From positions 372,001-436,000 of the forward strand of contig NZ_FNON01000001.1 of assembly GCF_900107045.1 (NCBI RefSeq): 64,000 nucleotides of DNA, read 5' to 3'. A program made the translations under genes and the position numbers. Source of the DNA: Amycolatopsis xylanica. Its GTDB lineage: Bacteria; Actinomycetota; Actinomycetes; Mycobacteriales; Pseudonocardiaceae. Under the pieces are notes generated by a model. It ran no database searches, was not told the origin of the DNA, and saw only the letters and a program-made list of their open reading frames with translations. This document shows, piece by piece, positions 53,401 to 61,244 of this stretch. The number at the start of each line of letters is the position of its first letter. The stretch's first letter is position 1.

Positions 53401-54833
53401 CGGCCGACTCGTGGCCGGTCGTGCCCGCGACCACGGTCATCGGGCATCTGATGGACTTCGCCGAACAGGCCGCGCCGGGCACGCGCGCGGTCGCCGTGCA
53501 CGATGTCCGGCTGAACAAGTGGATCACCGCGATCCCGGCGCACGACGTGCCGGTCAAGATCGTGCCGGACGGCCCGCACCGGGTGACTGCCTCGCTGGGC
53601 GGCTACTCGCAGGCGACCGTCGAACTCGCGCCGGGTTTCCCGGCGAACCGGCCCGCGCCGTGGACGTTCCCCGCCTACGAGGAACGCGCGCCCGAGCTGA
53701 CCGCGGAGGCGCTCTACACCGAACGCTGGATGTTCCACGGTCCGCGTTTCCAGGGCGTCAAGGAACTGCTCGCGGTCGGTGACGCGCACACCCGCGCTAT
53801 CCTCACGACCCCGGCCGCGCCGGGCGCGCTGCTGGACAACGTCGGCCAGGTGCTCGGCTACTGGATCATGTCGCAGCTGCCGTCGCGCACCACGGTGTTC
53901 CCGGTGGGCATGAAGGAGATCCGGTTCTACGGCGACCATCCGGCGGCGGGTGAGGAGCTGGAATGCCTCGTGCGGATCACCTCGCTCAGTGACGCGTTGC
54001 TCGAGGCCGACATGCAGCTTGTCCACAAGGGACAGGTGTGGGCCGAGTTCAGCGGCTGGGTCGACCGCCGGTTCGACAGCAACCCGGTGATCCGCCGGAT
54101 GGACCGCGTGCCCGAGCACAACACGCTGTCCGAGATCCAGCCGGGCGGCTGGGCGCTGGTCCACGAGCAGTGGCCCGACCTCGCCACCCGCGAGCTGATC
54201 ATGCGCAACATCCTGGCTGGCGCCGAGCGTGAGCAGTACGAAAGCCATTCCCCGCGCGGGAAACGGCAGTGGCTGCTCGGCCGCATCGCCGCCAAGGACG
54301 CCGTGCGCCGCTGGCTGTGGAACCGCGGCGAGGGCGGCATCTTCCCGGCGGAACTGCGTGTGGCCAACGATCGCGCGGGCCGCCCGCTCGTCGAAGGCGC
54401 CTACGGCAAGGTGCTGCCGGAGCTGACCGTGTCGATCGCGCACCGCGGCGAGGCAGGCGTCGCCATCGTCCGAAGTGGACGCTGCGGCATCGACATCGAA
54501 GAGGTCATGAAACGCAGCGACACCACCTTCTCCGCGGCGCTGACCGCGGGGGAGTGGGAGCGGCTGATCGAGGCCGCGAAGCATCACGACGACTCGGAAG
54601 ACCTGTGGTTCACCCGGTTCTGGACCGCCAAGGAGGCCGTCGCGAAGCTGCGCGGCACCGGGCTCAGGGGCGAGCCGAGGGATTTCGAGGTCGTCAAGGC
54701 CGACCCCGAGGTGCTGACCGTCCGGGTGGACGGCGAGGAGTACCCGGTGTGGCACCGGAGGGTCGCGAACCCGGCCGGGCTGCCGGAGCGCGAATACGTC
54801 GTGGCGTGGACTGAGGAAGAGGAGAAGAAATGA
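50469..54833 (+). CDS. PUFA-synthase-like PKS subunit: KS, AT-like, DH, phosphopantetheinyl transferase
   Basis: 1454 residues. The KS (about 5-455) is complete: C214 (DAACASS), H352 (EAHGTAT) and H390 (IGHTMPAAG), so it is not an obvious chain-length-factor relic. An AT-like domain (about 570-830) has S636 in GHSLGE and FHTP, but the entry motif reads FPGLEAEF instead of GQGxQ. A double-hotdog DH (about 950-1240) has H967 (LLDHCFF) and D1123 (LLDNVGQ). The C-terminal 160 residues are a Sfp-like phosphopantetheinyl transferase (GIDIEEV near 1340, WTAKEAVAK near 1385), which would activate the ACPs. It starts inside the end of the first subunit (ATGGTGA) and overlaps the ACP gene. Confidence 0.9.
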   Translation: MVTTVPSSPVAIVGMSVLFPGAPDLDTYWRNLVQGVDAITDVPAGRWDGDYYAPGAEPRADRIYCKRGGFVDELAEVDVTGFGIMPNSVAATEPDQLIALRVAAQAIADAGGDERLPSDRQRTGIILGRGGYLTPGLVRLDQRVRTASQLVRTLGELLPELSGERLEQVRQAFTDQLGPEAPESAIGLVPNLAASRLANRLDLRGPAYTVDAACASSLVAVDHAVRELQTGRCDVVLAGGVHHCHDITFWSVFNQLGALSPSQRIRPFHRGADGVLIGEGTGVVVLKRLEDAERDGDRVYAVITGTGVASDGKTVSLLNPDSGGQVRAVRQAWAAAGLDPAEPGSVGLLEAHGTATPAGDNAELATLAEVFGEPDGERAVIGSVKSMIGHTMPAAGVAGLVKAALAVYHGVLPPTLHCDDPNPALARTRFTTVDTAQPWQTTDERPVRRAGVNAFGFGGINAHVVLEQAATRPAVEVREPERVLRLAAASPAELAEVLDADDSEVLAAGLDERIQAGGPTRLGLVDPTAKRLALARKAVAKGKAWRGRNDLWFVPEPLLGPGGGKLAFVFPGLEAEFELNSEDIARHFGLRWSLSAEDIKVGDVGRQGTGVFELGRLLNSALRRLSVLPDALAGHSLGEWTAMAAAGIHAEDEVDAFLATFDPDSLRVPGLAFAVIGAPAPQVLEVLKGQSEVVLSHDNAPNQSMICGPAQAVESLVRRFRDRAVISQILPFQSGFHTPMLAPYLGPIREAAETYSLHPARLPVWSATTESTYPSEPEAIRDLFVRHLLEPVRFRPMIEAMHAQGFRAFIQLGAGQLGSLIGDTLQGKDHLVVPAHSAHRPGLAQLHRVVTALWADGAEPDAEPLVGKKPSPRKPVRLDLGGALVSLDERTRKEVSAGLAPSGPSPLDSLSSPIAAEFSALLKDTAALASDVLRAGATRTIQRPAVPRALESTLRVSIETMPYLLDHCFFKQPAGADPADSWPVVPATTVIGHLMDFAEQAAPGTRAVAVHDVRLNKWITAIPAHDVPVKIVPDGPHRVTASLGGYSQATVELAPGFPANRPAPWTFPAYEERAPELTAEALYTERWMFHGPRFQGVKELLAVGDAHTRAILTTPAAPGALLDNVGQVLGYWIMSQLPSRTTVFPVGMKEIRFYGDHPAAGEELECLVRITSLSDALLEADMQLVHKGQVWAEFSGWVDRRFDSNPVIRRMDRVPEHNTLSEIQPGGWALVHEQWPDLATRELIMRNILAGAEREQYESHSPRGKRQWLLGRIAAKDAVRRWLWNRGEGGIFPAELRVANDRAGRPLVEGAYGKVLPELTVSIAHRGEAGVAIVRSGRCGIDIEEVMKRSDTTFSAALTAGEWERLIEAAKHHDDSEDLWFTRFWTAKEAVAKLRGTGLRGEPRDFEVVKADPEVLTVRVDGEEYPVWHRRVANPAGLPEREYVVAWTEEEEKK

Positions 54834-55126
54834 GCACTGAGACCACGGTGGTGGACGAAGCGTCGGTGTTCGCGGACATCTCAGGGATGCTGCGGGACCT
54901 GCTCGAGGAGTACGGCCTCGACGACACCGAGATCACCATGGACACCAAATTCCACGATGACCTGGAGCTGGAGAGCATCGACCTGGTCGCGCTGTCCGGC
55001 TCGCTGCGCGACCGCTACGGCGAGACGATCAACTTCGCCCAGTTCATCGCGGACAAGGAGCTCGGCGAGATCATGGCGATGACGGTCGGCGAGCTCGTGC
55101 TCTTCGTCGTGAAGTCGTTGTCATGA
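54830..55126 (+). CDS. Free-standing acyl carrier protein
   Basis: 98 residues with the phosphopantetheine site in 'DLELESIDLVALSG'. This differs clearly from the DSIKR sites of the two embedded ACPs, so it may serve a different partner, for example a starter unit, or chain transfer to the hydrolase or glycosyltransferase. It is acidic and helical as expected. The ATG overlaps the upstream stop (ATGA), and its stop overlaps the hydrolase start (ATGA). Confidence 0.9.
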   Translation: MSTETTVVDEASVFADISGMLRDLLEEYGLDDTEITMDTKFHDDLELESIDLVALSGSLRDRYGETINFAQFIADKELGEIMAMTVGELVLFVVKSLS

Positions 55127-55929
55127 GCAAGATCCGCGTCGGTGACATCGACGTCCACGTGCAGCGGCTGCCGCCGGTCGTGCCCCCGCCCGCCGGCGAG
55201 GAGGCGCCGATCGTGGTGCTCATCCACGGCCTGCTCTACGACAGTCTCGCCAGCTTCTACTTCACGCTCGGCCCCGCGTTCGCGAACGCGGGCATGGACG
55301 TGATCATGTACGACCTGCGCGGGCACGGGAAGTCCAGCCGCCCGCCGACCGGCTATCTGCTCGAGGACTTCGTGCACGACCTGGACCTGATGCTCGGCGT
55401 GCTGGGCGTCGACCGGCCGGTGCACCTGATCGGCAACTGCTTCGGCGCGACCGTCGCCTACGGCTACGCGGCCTCGCGGCCCGACCGGGTGGCGAGCATC
55501 GTCGCGATCGAGGGCACGCCGCCGGTGCCGCTGTGGGCGGAGATGCTCGGCGACACGCTGGCCGACGCCAAGGTCAACCTGGCCTCGGAGGCCTACCTCG
55601 CGAACCTCAGCGCCGAGCACGGCAGTCACGTGGCCCGGCTGACCAAGGCCGCCGGGCGGATCCTGCAGGTCACCGCGCTGGCCGAGGAAGTGGTGCGCAG
55701 CAAGACCATCGACCACTACCTCGGCGACATCAAGTGCCCGGTGTTCGCGGTGTTCGGCGAGGACTCGCCGATGGCCATCCAGCGTGAGCACATGGAGAAG
55801 TACCTGGAACGCGGCCGGGTCACCATGCTGCCGGACCAGGGCCACTCGGTGCTCGTCGAGCGCACCGACGAGATCACCACGCTCATCGGCGACTGGGTCG
55901 CCGAGCACGCACTGGTGGAGGCGGAGTGA
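55123..55929 (+). CDS. Alpha/beta hydrolase with Cys nucleophile, probable thioesterase
   Basis: 268 residues. The oxyanion motif is 'VVLIHGLLYDS' and the strand 'VIMYDLRGHGKSSRP' is typical. The nucleophile elbow is 'GNCFGAT' with C106 where most relatives have serine. The acid is probably the Asp in 'FGEDSPM' and the base the His in 'DQGHSVLV'. In this operon it most likely releases or transfers the acyl chain from an ACP. Cys in place of Ser favours acyl transfer (thioester or ester formation) in several PKS thioesterases (family knowledge; role here inferred). It overlaps both neighbours by four bases. Confidence 0.85.
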   Translation: MSKIRVGDIDVHVQRLPPVVPPPAGEEAPIVVLIHGLLYDSLASFYFTLGPAFANAGMDVIMYDLRGHGKSSRPPTGYLLEDFVHDLDLMLGVLGVDRPVHLIGNCFGATVAYGYAASRPDRVASIVAIEGTPPVPLWAEMLGDTLADAKVNLASEAYLANLSAEHGSHVARLTKAAGRILQVTALAEEVVRSKTIDHYLGDIKCPVFAVFGEDSPMAIQREHMEKYLERGRVTMLPDQGHSVLVERTDEITTLIGDWVAEHALVEAE

Positions 55930-57083
55930 GCCGCTTCCTGTTCGTGGTGCCGCCGCTGGTCGGGCACATCAACCCGACCATCGGCGTCGCGGCCGAGCTG
56001 ACCGCGCGCGGTCACGAGGTCGCGTGGGCGGGCGCCGCGGAGATCCTCACCCGCCTCGCCGGTCCGGCCGCGACGATCTTCGACTGCTACGCGCCCGAAG
56101 GCGGGCTGCGGCGCACGGCCGACCTCAAAGGACCGGCTGCCTTCCAGTTCCTCTGGGAGGACTTCCTCATCCCGCTCGCCGACCACATGGGACCCGGGGT
56201 CCGCGCGGCGATCGAGCGGTTCGAGCCGGACGTCGTGATCTCCGACCAGCAGGCCGTCGCGGGCGGGCTGATCGCCGATGATCTCGGCCTGACCTGGGTC
56301 ACCTCCGCGACGACGTCCGCCGAGCTGATCAACCCGCTCAGCGGCCTGCCCAAGGTGGCCGCCTGGCTGGACGGGCTCATCGGCGACCTGCGTGGCCGCA
56401 TCGCCGGGCGTGGTGACGCCGACCCCCGGATGTCGCCGCACGGCGTGCTCGCGTTCACCACCCGCGAGTTGCTCGGACCGGTGTCGTTGCCGGACAACGT
56501 CTGGCTGATCGGCCCGTCGATCGCGACCCGTCCGTCCACTTCGGACTTCCCGTGGGAGTGGCTGGATTCGCCGTCGCCGACCGTGCTCGTCACGCTGGGA
56601 ACGGCCAATGTGGACGCGGGCGCCGGGTTCCTGACCGCCGCGGCCGACGCTCTGTCCTCAATGGACGTCCGCGCCGTTGTGCTCGATCCCGGTGGCGTGC
56701 TCGGCCCGGTCGGCGAGAATCTGCTGGTACGCGGCCATGTTCCGCAGCTGCCGCTGCTGGAGCGGGTGGACGCGGTGGTCTGCCACGCCGGGCACAACAC
56801 GGTGTGCGAGTCGCTGTGGCACGGCGTGCCGCTGGTGGTCGCGCCGATCCGCGACGACCAGCCGATCGTCGCGGGCCAGGTCGTCGACGCGGGCGCCGGC
56901 GTCCGGCTGCGCTTCGGCCGGTCCACCCCCGGCAAGATCGCCGAAGCGGTCACGGCCGTGCTCGACCCCGCCCAGGGCTACCGCCGGGCGGCCGAAACCG
57001 TCGGCCTCTCCTTCCGCGCGGCGGGCGGCACCACCGGCGCCGCCGACCACCTCGAAGGCCTGCTAGTCAAAGTGGGGAACTGA
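55926..57083 (+). CDS. GT1 family glycosyltransferase (MGT/UGT type)
   Basis: 385-residue GT-B enzyme. The N-terminus 'FLFVVPPLVGHINPTIGVAAELTARGHEVAWAG' includes the catalytic His of the family (GHINP). The nucleotide-sugar motif is 'VVCHAGHNTVCESLWHGVPLVVAPIRDDQPIVAGQVVDAGAGVRL'. Relatives glycosylate macrolides, lipids and hopanoids. In this operon it would add a sugar to the polyketide or fatty product; donor and acceptor are unknown. The GTG overlaps the hydrolase stop (GTGA); its own stop overlaps the transporter start. Confidence 0.9.
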   Translation: MSRFLFVVPPLVGHINPTIGVAAELTARGHEVAWAGAAEILTRLAGPAATIFDCYAPEGGLRRTADLKGPAAFQFLWEDFLIPLADHMGPGVRAAIERFEPDVVISDQQAVAGGLIADDLGLTWVTSATTSAELINPLSGLPKVAAWLDGLIGDLRGRIAGRGDADPRMSPHGVLAFTTRELLGPVSLPDNVWLIGPSIATRPSTSDFPWEWLDSPSPTVLVTLGTANVDAGAGFLTAAADALSSMDVRAVVLDPGGVLGPVGENLLVRGHVPQLPLLERVDAVVCHAGHNTVCESLWHGVPLVVAPIRDDQPIVAGQVVDAGAGVRLRFGRSTPGKIAEAVTAVLDPAQGYRRAAETVGLSFRAAGGTTGAADHLEGLLVKVGN

Positions 57084-58813
57084 TGAGCGCACCCGGGTCG
57101 TTCGGCGCGTTGCTCGCGTACGCGAAGCCGCATCGCAAGGTGCTGGCGGCGTCGCTGGGCATCACACTGCTGGCCAGCGCGTCCGGGCTGATCCAGCCGA
57201 AGTTCGCGCAGGAGATCCTCGGCAGGCTGGCGCTCGGCACGAGCGTGGCCGGGCCGATCCTGATCCTCGCGATCCTGCTCGTCGCCGGCGCGCTGCTGAC
57301 CGGGCTCAACGCCTGGCTGCAGCAGCGGACCTCCGAGCGTGTCGTCCGGCAGGTGCGCCGTGACCTGGTCTTCCGGCTGATCCGGCTGCGGGTGCCCGAG
57401 CTGGACCAGCGCCCGCCCGGCGATCTGATCGCCAGGGTGACCTCGGACAGCACGCTGCTGAAGAGCGCGGCGACCGAGGGCCTGATCATGTCGGTCAACG
57501 GCGTGCTCACGTTCATCGGCGCCATCGTCATGATGGCGACGCTGCATCTCGGACTGCTCGCGATCACCTTCGTGGTGCTGCTGCTGGTCGGCGTGGTCAT
57601 GACGATCGTGCTGCCGCGCATCAAGGCCGCGGTCGCCCGCGCGCAGGACTCGGTCGGCGTCATCGGCGCGATGCTCGACCGGACGCTCGGCGCGACCAGG
57701 ACCGTCAAGGCCAACGGCGCCGAGGCCCGCGAGACGGCCGCCGCGCAGGAGGCGGTCGAGGATGCGTACCAGGCGGGCCTGGTCGGCGCCCGGTACAGCG
57801 CGATCGTCAGCATGGTCGGCGGCGCGTCGATCCAAACGGCGTTCCTGGTGGTGCTCGGGGTCGGCGGGGTGTTCGTGGCCAACGGCTCGATGGCCGTGTC
57901 CGAGCTGATCGCCTTCCTGCTCTACGTGTTCTTCCTGGCCAGCCCGATCGCTTCGCTGGTGACCGGCACGAGCATGCTGCAGCAGGGCCTCGGCGCGGTC
58001 GGCCGCATCGGCGAGGTCGCCGGGATGCCGATCGAGGAGGACGTCGAGGCGCCGGGCGTCCCGCTGGTCGCCGGACCGCCACCCGCGATCGAACTGCGCG
58101 GCGTCGAGTTCGCCTACCCCGGCAGGGCGCCGGCGTTGAACGGGATCTCGTTCAGCATTCCCGGCGGCACCCAGACCGCGCTGGTCGGCTTGTCCGGCGC
58201 GGGCAAGACCACGCTCTTCTCGCTGCTGCAACGGTTCTACGAGCCATCCGCGGGCACAGTCCTGATCGGGGGAGTGGACATCTCGACGCTCTCACGCGCC
58301 GAGGTCCGCCGCCGGATCGCCTACGTCGAGCAGGACGCACCCGCGATGGCGGGCACGATCCGGGCCAATCTCCTGTACTCCGCGCCGGAAGCGTCCGCCG
58401 ACCAGATCGCGGAGGCCTTGCGCGTCACCCGGCTCGACGGCCTGATCACCCGCCTCGCCGACGGACTGGACACCCCGGTCGGCCCGCGCGGCGTGACGTT
58501 GTCCGGCGGCGAACGGCAACGGCTCGCGATCGCCCGCGCGCTGCTGCGGCGCCCGCAGGTGCTCCTGCTCGACGAGGCGACCGCCCAGCTCGACGCCCGC
58601 AACGAGCAGGCGCTGAGTGAGGTGGTGACCGGGCTCGCCGCGCACTGCACGGTCGTGCTGATCGCGCACCGGCTGTCGACGGTCATCGAGGCCGACCAGA
58701 TCGTGGTGCTCGAACACGGCAACGTCCGCGCGGTCGGCACCCATCGGTCCCTTGTGGACGACGACGAGCTGTACCGCGAACTCGCGGCCACCCAGCTCCT
58801 GGCAGCCGAGTAA
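57083..58813 (+). CDS. ABC exporter (TMD-NBD half-transporter)
   Basis: 576 residues. Six helices span residues about 15-300 (for example VLAASLGITLLASASGLIQ and GPILILAILLVAGALLTGL). The ATPase follows with Walker A 'GLSGAGKTTLFS', signature 'LSGGERQRLAIARALL', Walker B 'VLLLDEATAQLD' and H-loop 'VLIAHRLSTV'. It is MsbA/lipid-exporter-like and should work as a homodimer. TGATG overlap with the glycosyltransferase makes it the last gene of the operon, so it most likely exports the glycosylated lipid or polyketide. A 21-bp repeat array follows. Confidence 0.92.
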   Translation: MSAPGSFGALLAYAKPHRKVLAASLGITLLASASGLIQPKFAQEILGRLALGTSVAGPILILAILLVAGALLTGLNAWLQQRTSERVVRQVRRDLVFRLIRLRVPELDQRPPGDLIARVTSDSTLLKSAATEGLIMSVNGVLTFIGAIVMMATLHLGLLAITFVVLLLVGVVMTIVLPRIKAAVARAQDSVGVIGAMLDRTLGATRTVKANGAEARETAAAQEAVEDAYQAGLVGARYSAIVSMVGGASIQTAFLVVLGVGGVFVANGSMAVSELIAFLLYVFFLASPIASLVTGTSMLQQGLGAVGRIGEVAGMPIEEDVEAPGVPLVAGPPPAIELRGVEFAYPGRAPALNGISFSIPGGTQTALVGLSGAGKTTLFSLLQRFYEPSAGTVLIGGVDISTLSRAEVRRRIAYVEQDAPAMAGTIRANLLYSAPEASADQIAEALRVTRLDGLITRLADGLDTPVGPRGVTLSGGERQRLAIARALLRRPQVLLLDEATAQLDARNEQALSEVVTGLAAHCTVVLIAHRLSTVIEADQIVVLEHGNVRAVGTHRSLVDDDELYRELAATQLLAAE

Positions 58814-58822
58814 CCCGCTCCG

Positions 58823-59050
58823 GTTAGCGTGTCGTCCGTCCAGGTACGCGTGTCGTCCATCGACGTACGCGTGTCGTCCGTCTGTGTACGGGTGCCGTCC
58901 ATCCGCGTACCTGCGCCCGCCCCGCCCATCGCGGGGGCTGGGGTAGTCGATCGCGGCCGTTGCCCGTACCCGGTTGGACGACACGCGTACATAGACGGAC
59001 GACGCGCGTGCACAGCTGGACGACACGCGTACGCGGATGGACGACACGAC
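58823..59050. repeat. 21-bp-period direct and inverted repeat array
   Basis: Four direct units start at 58823, 58844, 58865 and 58886 (consensus GTACGCGTGTCGTCC plus six variable bases). After a 70-base spacer three inverted units start at 58977, 58998 and 59019, and a partial fourth at 59040. The 21-base period equals two helical turns. The spacer has its own short symmetry (CCCGCCCATCGCGGG). It lies between the ABC exporter and arsC-like genes. It could be an iteron-like protein-binding array or a terminator; it is not coding. Confidence 0.8.
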
Positions 59051-59114
59051 GGCGTTCGGGCCGGGTCGCTCCGGCCGGGCCGCTCGGGGTTTCGCCGAGT
59101 AAACTGCCCGGCTT

Positions 59115-59462
59115 ATGGAGATCTGGATCAACCCGAGGTGCTCGAAGTGCCGGTCCGCGTTGTCGGTGCTCGACGCGGAGGAGGCCCAGTACACGGTCCG
59201 GTACTACCTCCAGGAGCCGCCGACGGTCGCGGAGCTCGAGGCCGTGCTGGACCGGCTCGGGCTGGAGCCGTGGGACATCACCCGGTTCGGCGAGACCGTC
59301 GCGGGCACGCTCGGGCTGAAGACGTGGCCGCGTGAGGACCGCGCGCGCTGGCTCGCGGTGCTGGCCGAGAACCCGATCCTGATCCAGCGGCCGATCATCA
59401 CGGCCGACGACGCGGCGGTCATCGGGCGGTCCGAGGAGTCAGTGCGCTCCGTGCTGGACTAG
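59115..59462 (+). CDS. ArsC/Spx-family thioredoxin-fold protein
   Basis: 115 residues of the ArsC/YffB family. The N-terminal motif is '[15 protein letters not shown]'. True arsenate reductases carry a single Cys at this place (CxTSR); here it is C-S-K-C, so a thiol-disulfide role is possible. 'IQRPIIT' holds the conserved Arg of the family, which suits arsenate or glutathione-like substrates. No arsR or arsenite pump gene is nearby. Its 3' end overlaps cysNC by 24 bases on the other strand. Confidence 0.82.
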   Translation: MEIWINPRCSKCRSALSVLDAEEAQYTVRYYLQEPPTVAELEAVLDRLGLEPWDITRFGETVAGTLGLKTWPREDRARWLAVLAENPILIQRPIITADDAAVIGRSEESVRSVLD

Positions 59463-61244
59463 CCGGAGCAGGGTGCCCGCCGGGTCGTCGACGGCGGGGC
59501 CGAGGACGACGTCCGGGCTGACCGGTGCTTCGTAGGGCGCGTTGATGCCGGTGAAGTCGCTGATCTCGCCTTTGCGTGCCTTCGCGTAGAGACCCTTGGG
59601 GTCGCGGGATTCGCAGACCTCGAGCGGGGTGTCGACGAAGACCTCCACAAAGGACAGTCCGGCTTCCTCGTGCGCACGGCGGATCTGGTCGCGGTCGGCT
59701 TGGTACGGGCTGATGAGCGACGCGATCGCCACGATCCCGGCGTCGGCGAAGAGCTTCGCGACCTCGCCGACGCGGCGGACGTTCTCGGCGCGGTCGGCCG
59801 CGCTGAAGCCGAGGTCGTTGTTGAGGCCGTGGCGCAGATTGTCGCCGTCGAGCAGGTACGCGGGCCTGCCTGCGGTGACGAGGCGGCGTTCGAGTTCCGC
59901 CGCGATGGTCGATTTACCGGACGCGGACAGGCCGGTAAGCCAGAGGGTCATGCCCCTGGTCGGCCTGTCGTTGCGGGTGACGGCGGTTTCGTGCCAGACG
60001 ACGTTCGAGGCGACGCCGGTGATCATGCCGGCGGCGACCGTGTCGTGGGTGGTCTCGTCGATGAGGATGAAGCCGCCGGTGCCGCGGTTGCGGCGGTACG
60101 GGTCGAACTGCAGCGGGCGGCGCGTGCGCAGCCGGACGCGGCCGATCTCGTTGAGCGACAACGAGTTCGCGGTCTCGTCGCGGTGCAGGGTGGTCACGTT
60201 GAGCCGATAGTCGAGCTTGCGGACGGTCGCCTTGGTGCGGCTGGTGGTGTGCTGCAGCGAGTATTCGTGGCCCTCGGTCAGCGCCGACCGCTCGCCGAAC
60301 CAGCAGAGCATCGCGTCGATGTCCTGGCTCGCCTGCGGCTGGTTCCCCGGGCGGCACAGCAGATCGCCGCGGCCGACGTCGAGTTCGTCGGCCAGTTCGA
60401 CGGCGACGGCCTGCGGCGGGAACGCCTCGGCGATGGGTTTCCCGCCAGGGCCCCAGATCGCGCGGATCGTCGTCGTGAACCCGGCGACGCGCACCTCGTC
60501 GCCCGGCTTGAAGACGCCGCCCTGGATCGTCCCGGCGTAACCGCGGAAGTCAGGCTTGCGTATAACGTACTGTACAGGGAGGCGCGCGTCGATCAGGTTG
60601 CGATCGGAGGCGATGTGCACCTCTTCGAGCTGGTGGAGCAGGGAAGTGCCCTCGTACCACGGCATCGCGGCGCTGCGGTGCACCACGTTGTCGCCGAGCA
60701 GCGCCGACATCGGCACGAACGTCAGGTCGTGGACGTCGAGCTTCATGGCGAACCGGCGGAACTCCTCGTGGATCTCGACGAACCGTTCCTGGGACCAGTC
60801 CACGAGATCCATCTTGTTGACGCAGAGCACGAGGTGCCGGATGCCGAGCAGGCTCGCGAGGAACGCGTGCCGCCGCGACTGCTCGACGACACCCTTGCGC
60901 GCGTCGATGAGGATCAGCGCGAGGTCCGCCGTGGACGCGCCGGTGACCATGTTGCGGGTGTACTGCACGTGGCCCGGGGTGTCCGCGATGATGAACTTCC
61001 GTTTGGGCGTGGCGAAATACCGGTGCGCGACGTCGATCGTGATGCCCTGCTCGCGTTCGGCGCGCAGGCCGTCGGTGAGCAGCGCGAGGTTGGGGTAGTC
61101 CTCGCCGCGGTCGCGACTGGCGCGCTCGACGGCGGCCAGCTGGTCCTCGAACACGGTCTTGGAGTCGAAGAGCAGCCTGCCGATCAGGGTGGACTTGCCG
61201 TCGTCGACGCTCCCGGCGGTCGCGAGCCGCAGCAGCTGGGCCAT
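59439..61244 (-). CDS. cysNC: Sulfate adenylyltransferase subunit 1 fused to adenylylsulfate kinase
   Basis: 601 residues. The N-terminal EF-Tu-like GTPase (CysN) has '[17 protein letters not shown]', '[12 protein letters not shown]' and 'CVNKMDLVD'. From about residue 430 an APS kinase domain follows (Walker A '[15 protein letters not shown]', '[11 protein letters not shown]', '[22 protein letters not shown]'). With CysD it makes APS and then PAPS, the sulfate donor. The ATG at 61244 overlaps the cysD stop (ATGA), so the longer upstream frame inside cysD is not used. A stand-alone sulfotransferase or PAPS reductase is not seen nearby. Confidence 0.94.
   Translation of the reverse strand: MAQLLRLATAGSVDDGKSTLIGRLLFDSKTVFEDQLAAVERASRDRGEDYPNLALLTDGLRAEREQGITIDVAHRYFATPKRKFIIADTPGHVQYTRNMVTGASTADLALILIDARKGVVEQSRRHAFLASLLGIRHLVLCVNKMDLVDWSQERFVEIHEEFRRFAMKLDVHDLTFVPMSALLGDNVVHRSAAMPWYEGTSLLHQLEEVHIASDRNLIDARLPVQYVIRKPDFRGYAGTIQGGVFKPGDEVRVAGFTTTIRAIWGPGGKPIAEAFPPQAVAVELADELDVGRGDLLCRPGNQPQASQDIDAMLCWFGERSALTEGHEYSLQHTTSRTKATVRKLDYRLNVTTLHRDETANSLSLNEIGRVRLRTRRPLQFDPYRRNRGTGGFILIDETTHDTVAAGMITGVASNVVWHETAVTRNDRPTRGMTLWLTGLSASGKSTIAAELERRLVTAGRPAYLLDGDNLRHGLNNDLGFSAADRAENVRRVGEVAKLFADAGIVAIASLISPYQADRDQIRRAHEEAGLSFVEVFVDTPLEVCESRDPKGLYAKARKGEISDFTGINAPYEAPVSPDVVLGPAVDDPAGTLLRLVQHGAH

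Noticed and set aside
43516-54833. Enediyne-type PKS (PKSE) cluster
   Set aside because: The shared DH and PPTase suggested it, but domains are split over two proteins, ACPs are tandem with DSIKR motifs, an NMO-type reductase is fused, and no enediyne companion genes are present.
58823-59050. CRISPR array
   Set aside because: Units are 21 bases with only six variable bases, they invert half way, and no cas gene is present.
58829-59335. Plus-strand frame with heptapeptide repeats (VRVSSID, GRHAYAD) over the 21-bp array
   Set aside because: A 21-base period gives heptapeptides in any frame and on both strands. No ribosome site is seen, and the frame runs out of phase through the ArsC-like gene.
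59115-59462. Arsenic resistance operon
   Set aside because: The ArsC-like protein has a CSKC motif and no arsR, arsB/acr3 or arsM gene beside it. The ArsR-type regulator at 13299 is 46 kb away and lacks a metal-binding cysteine cluster.
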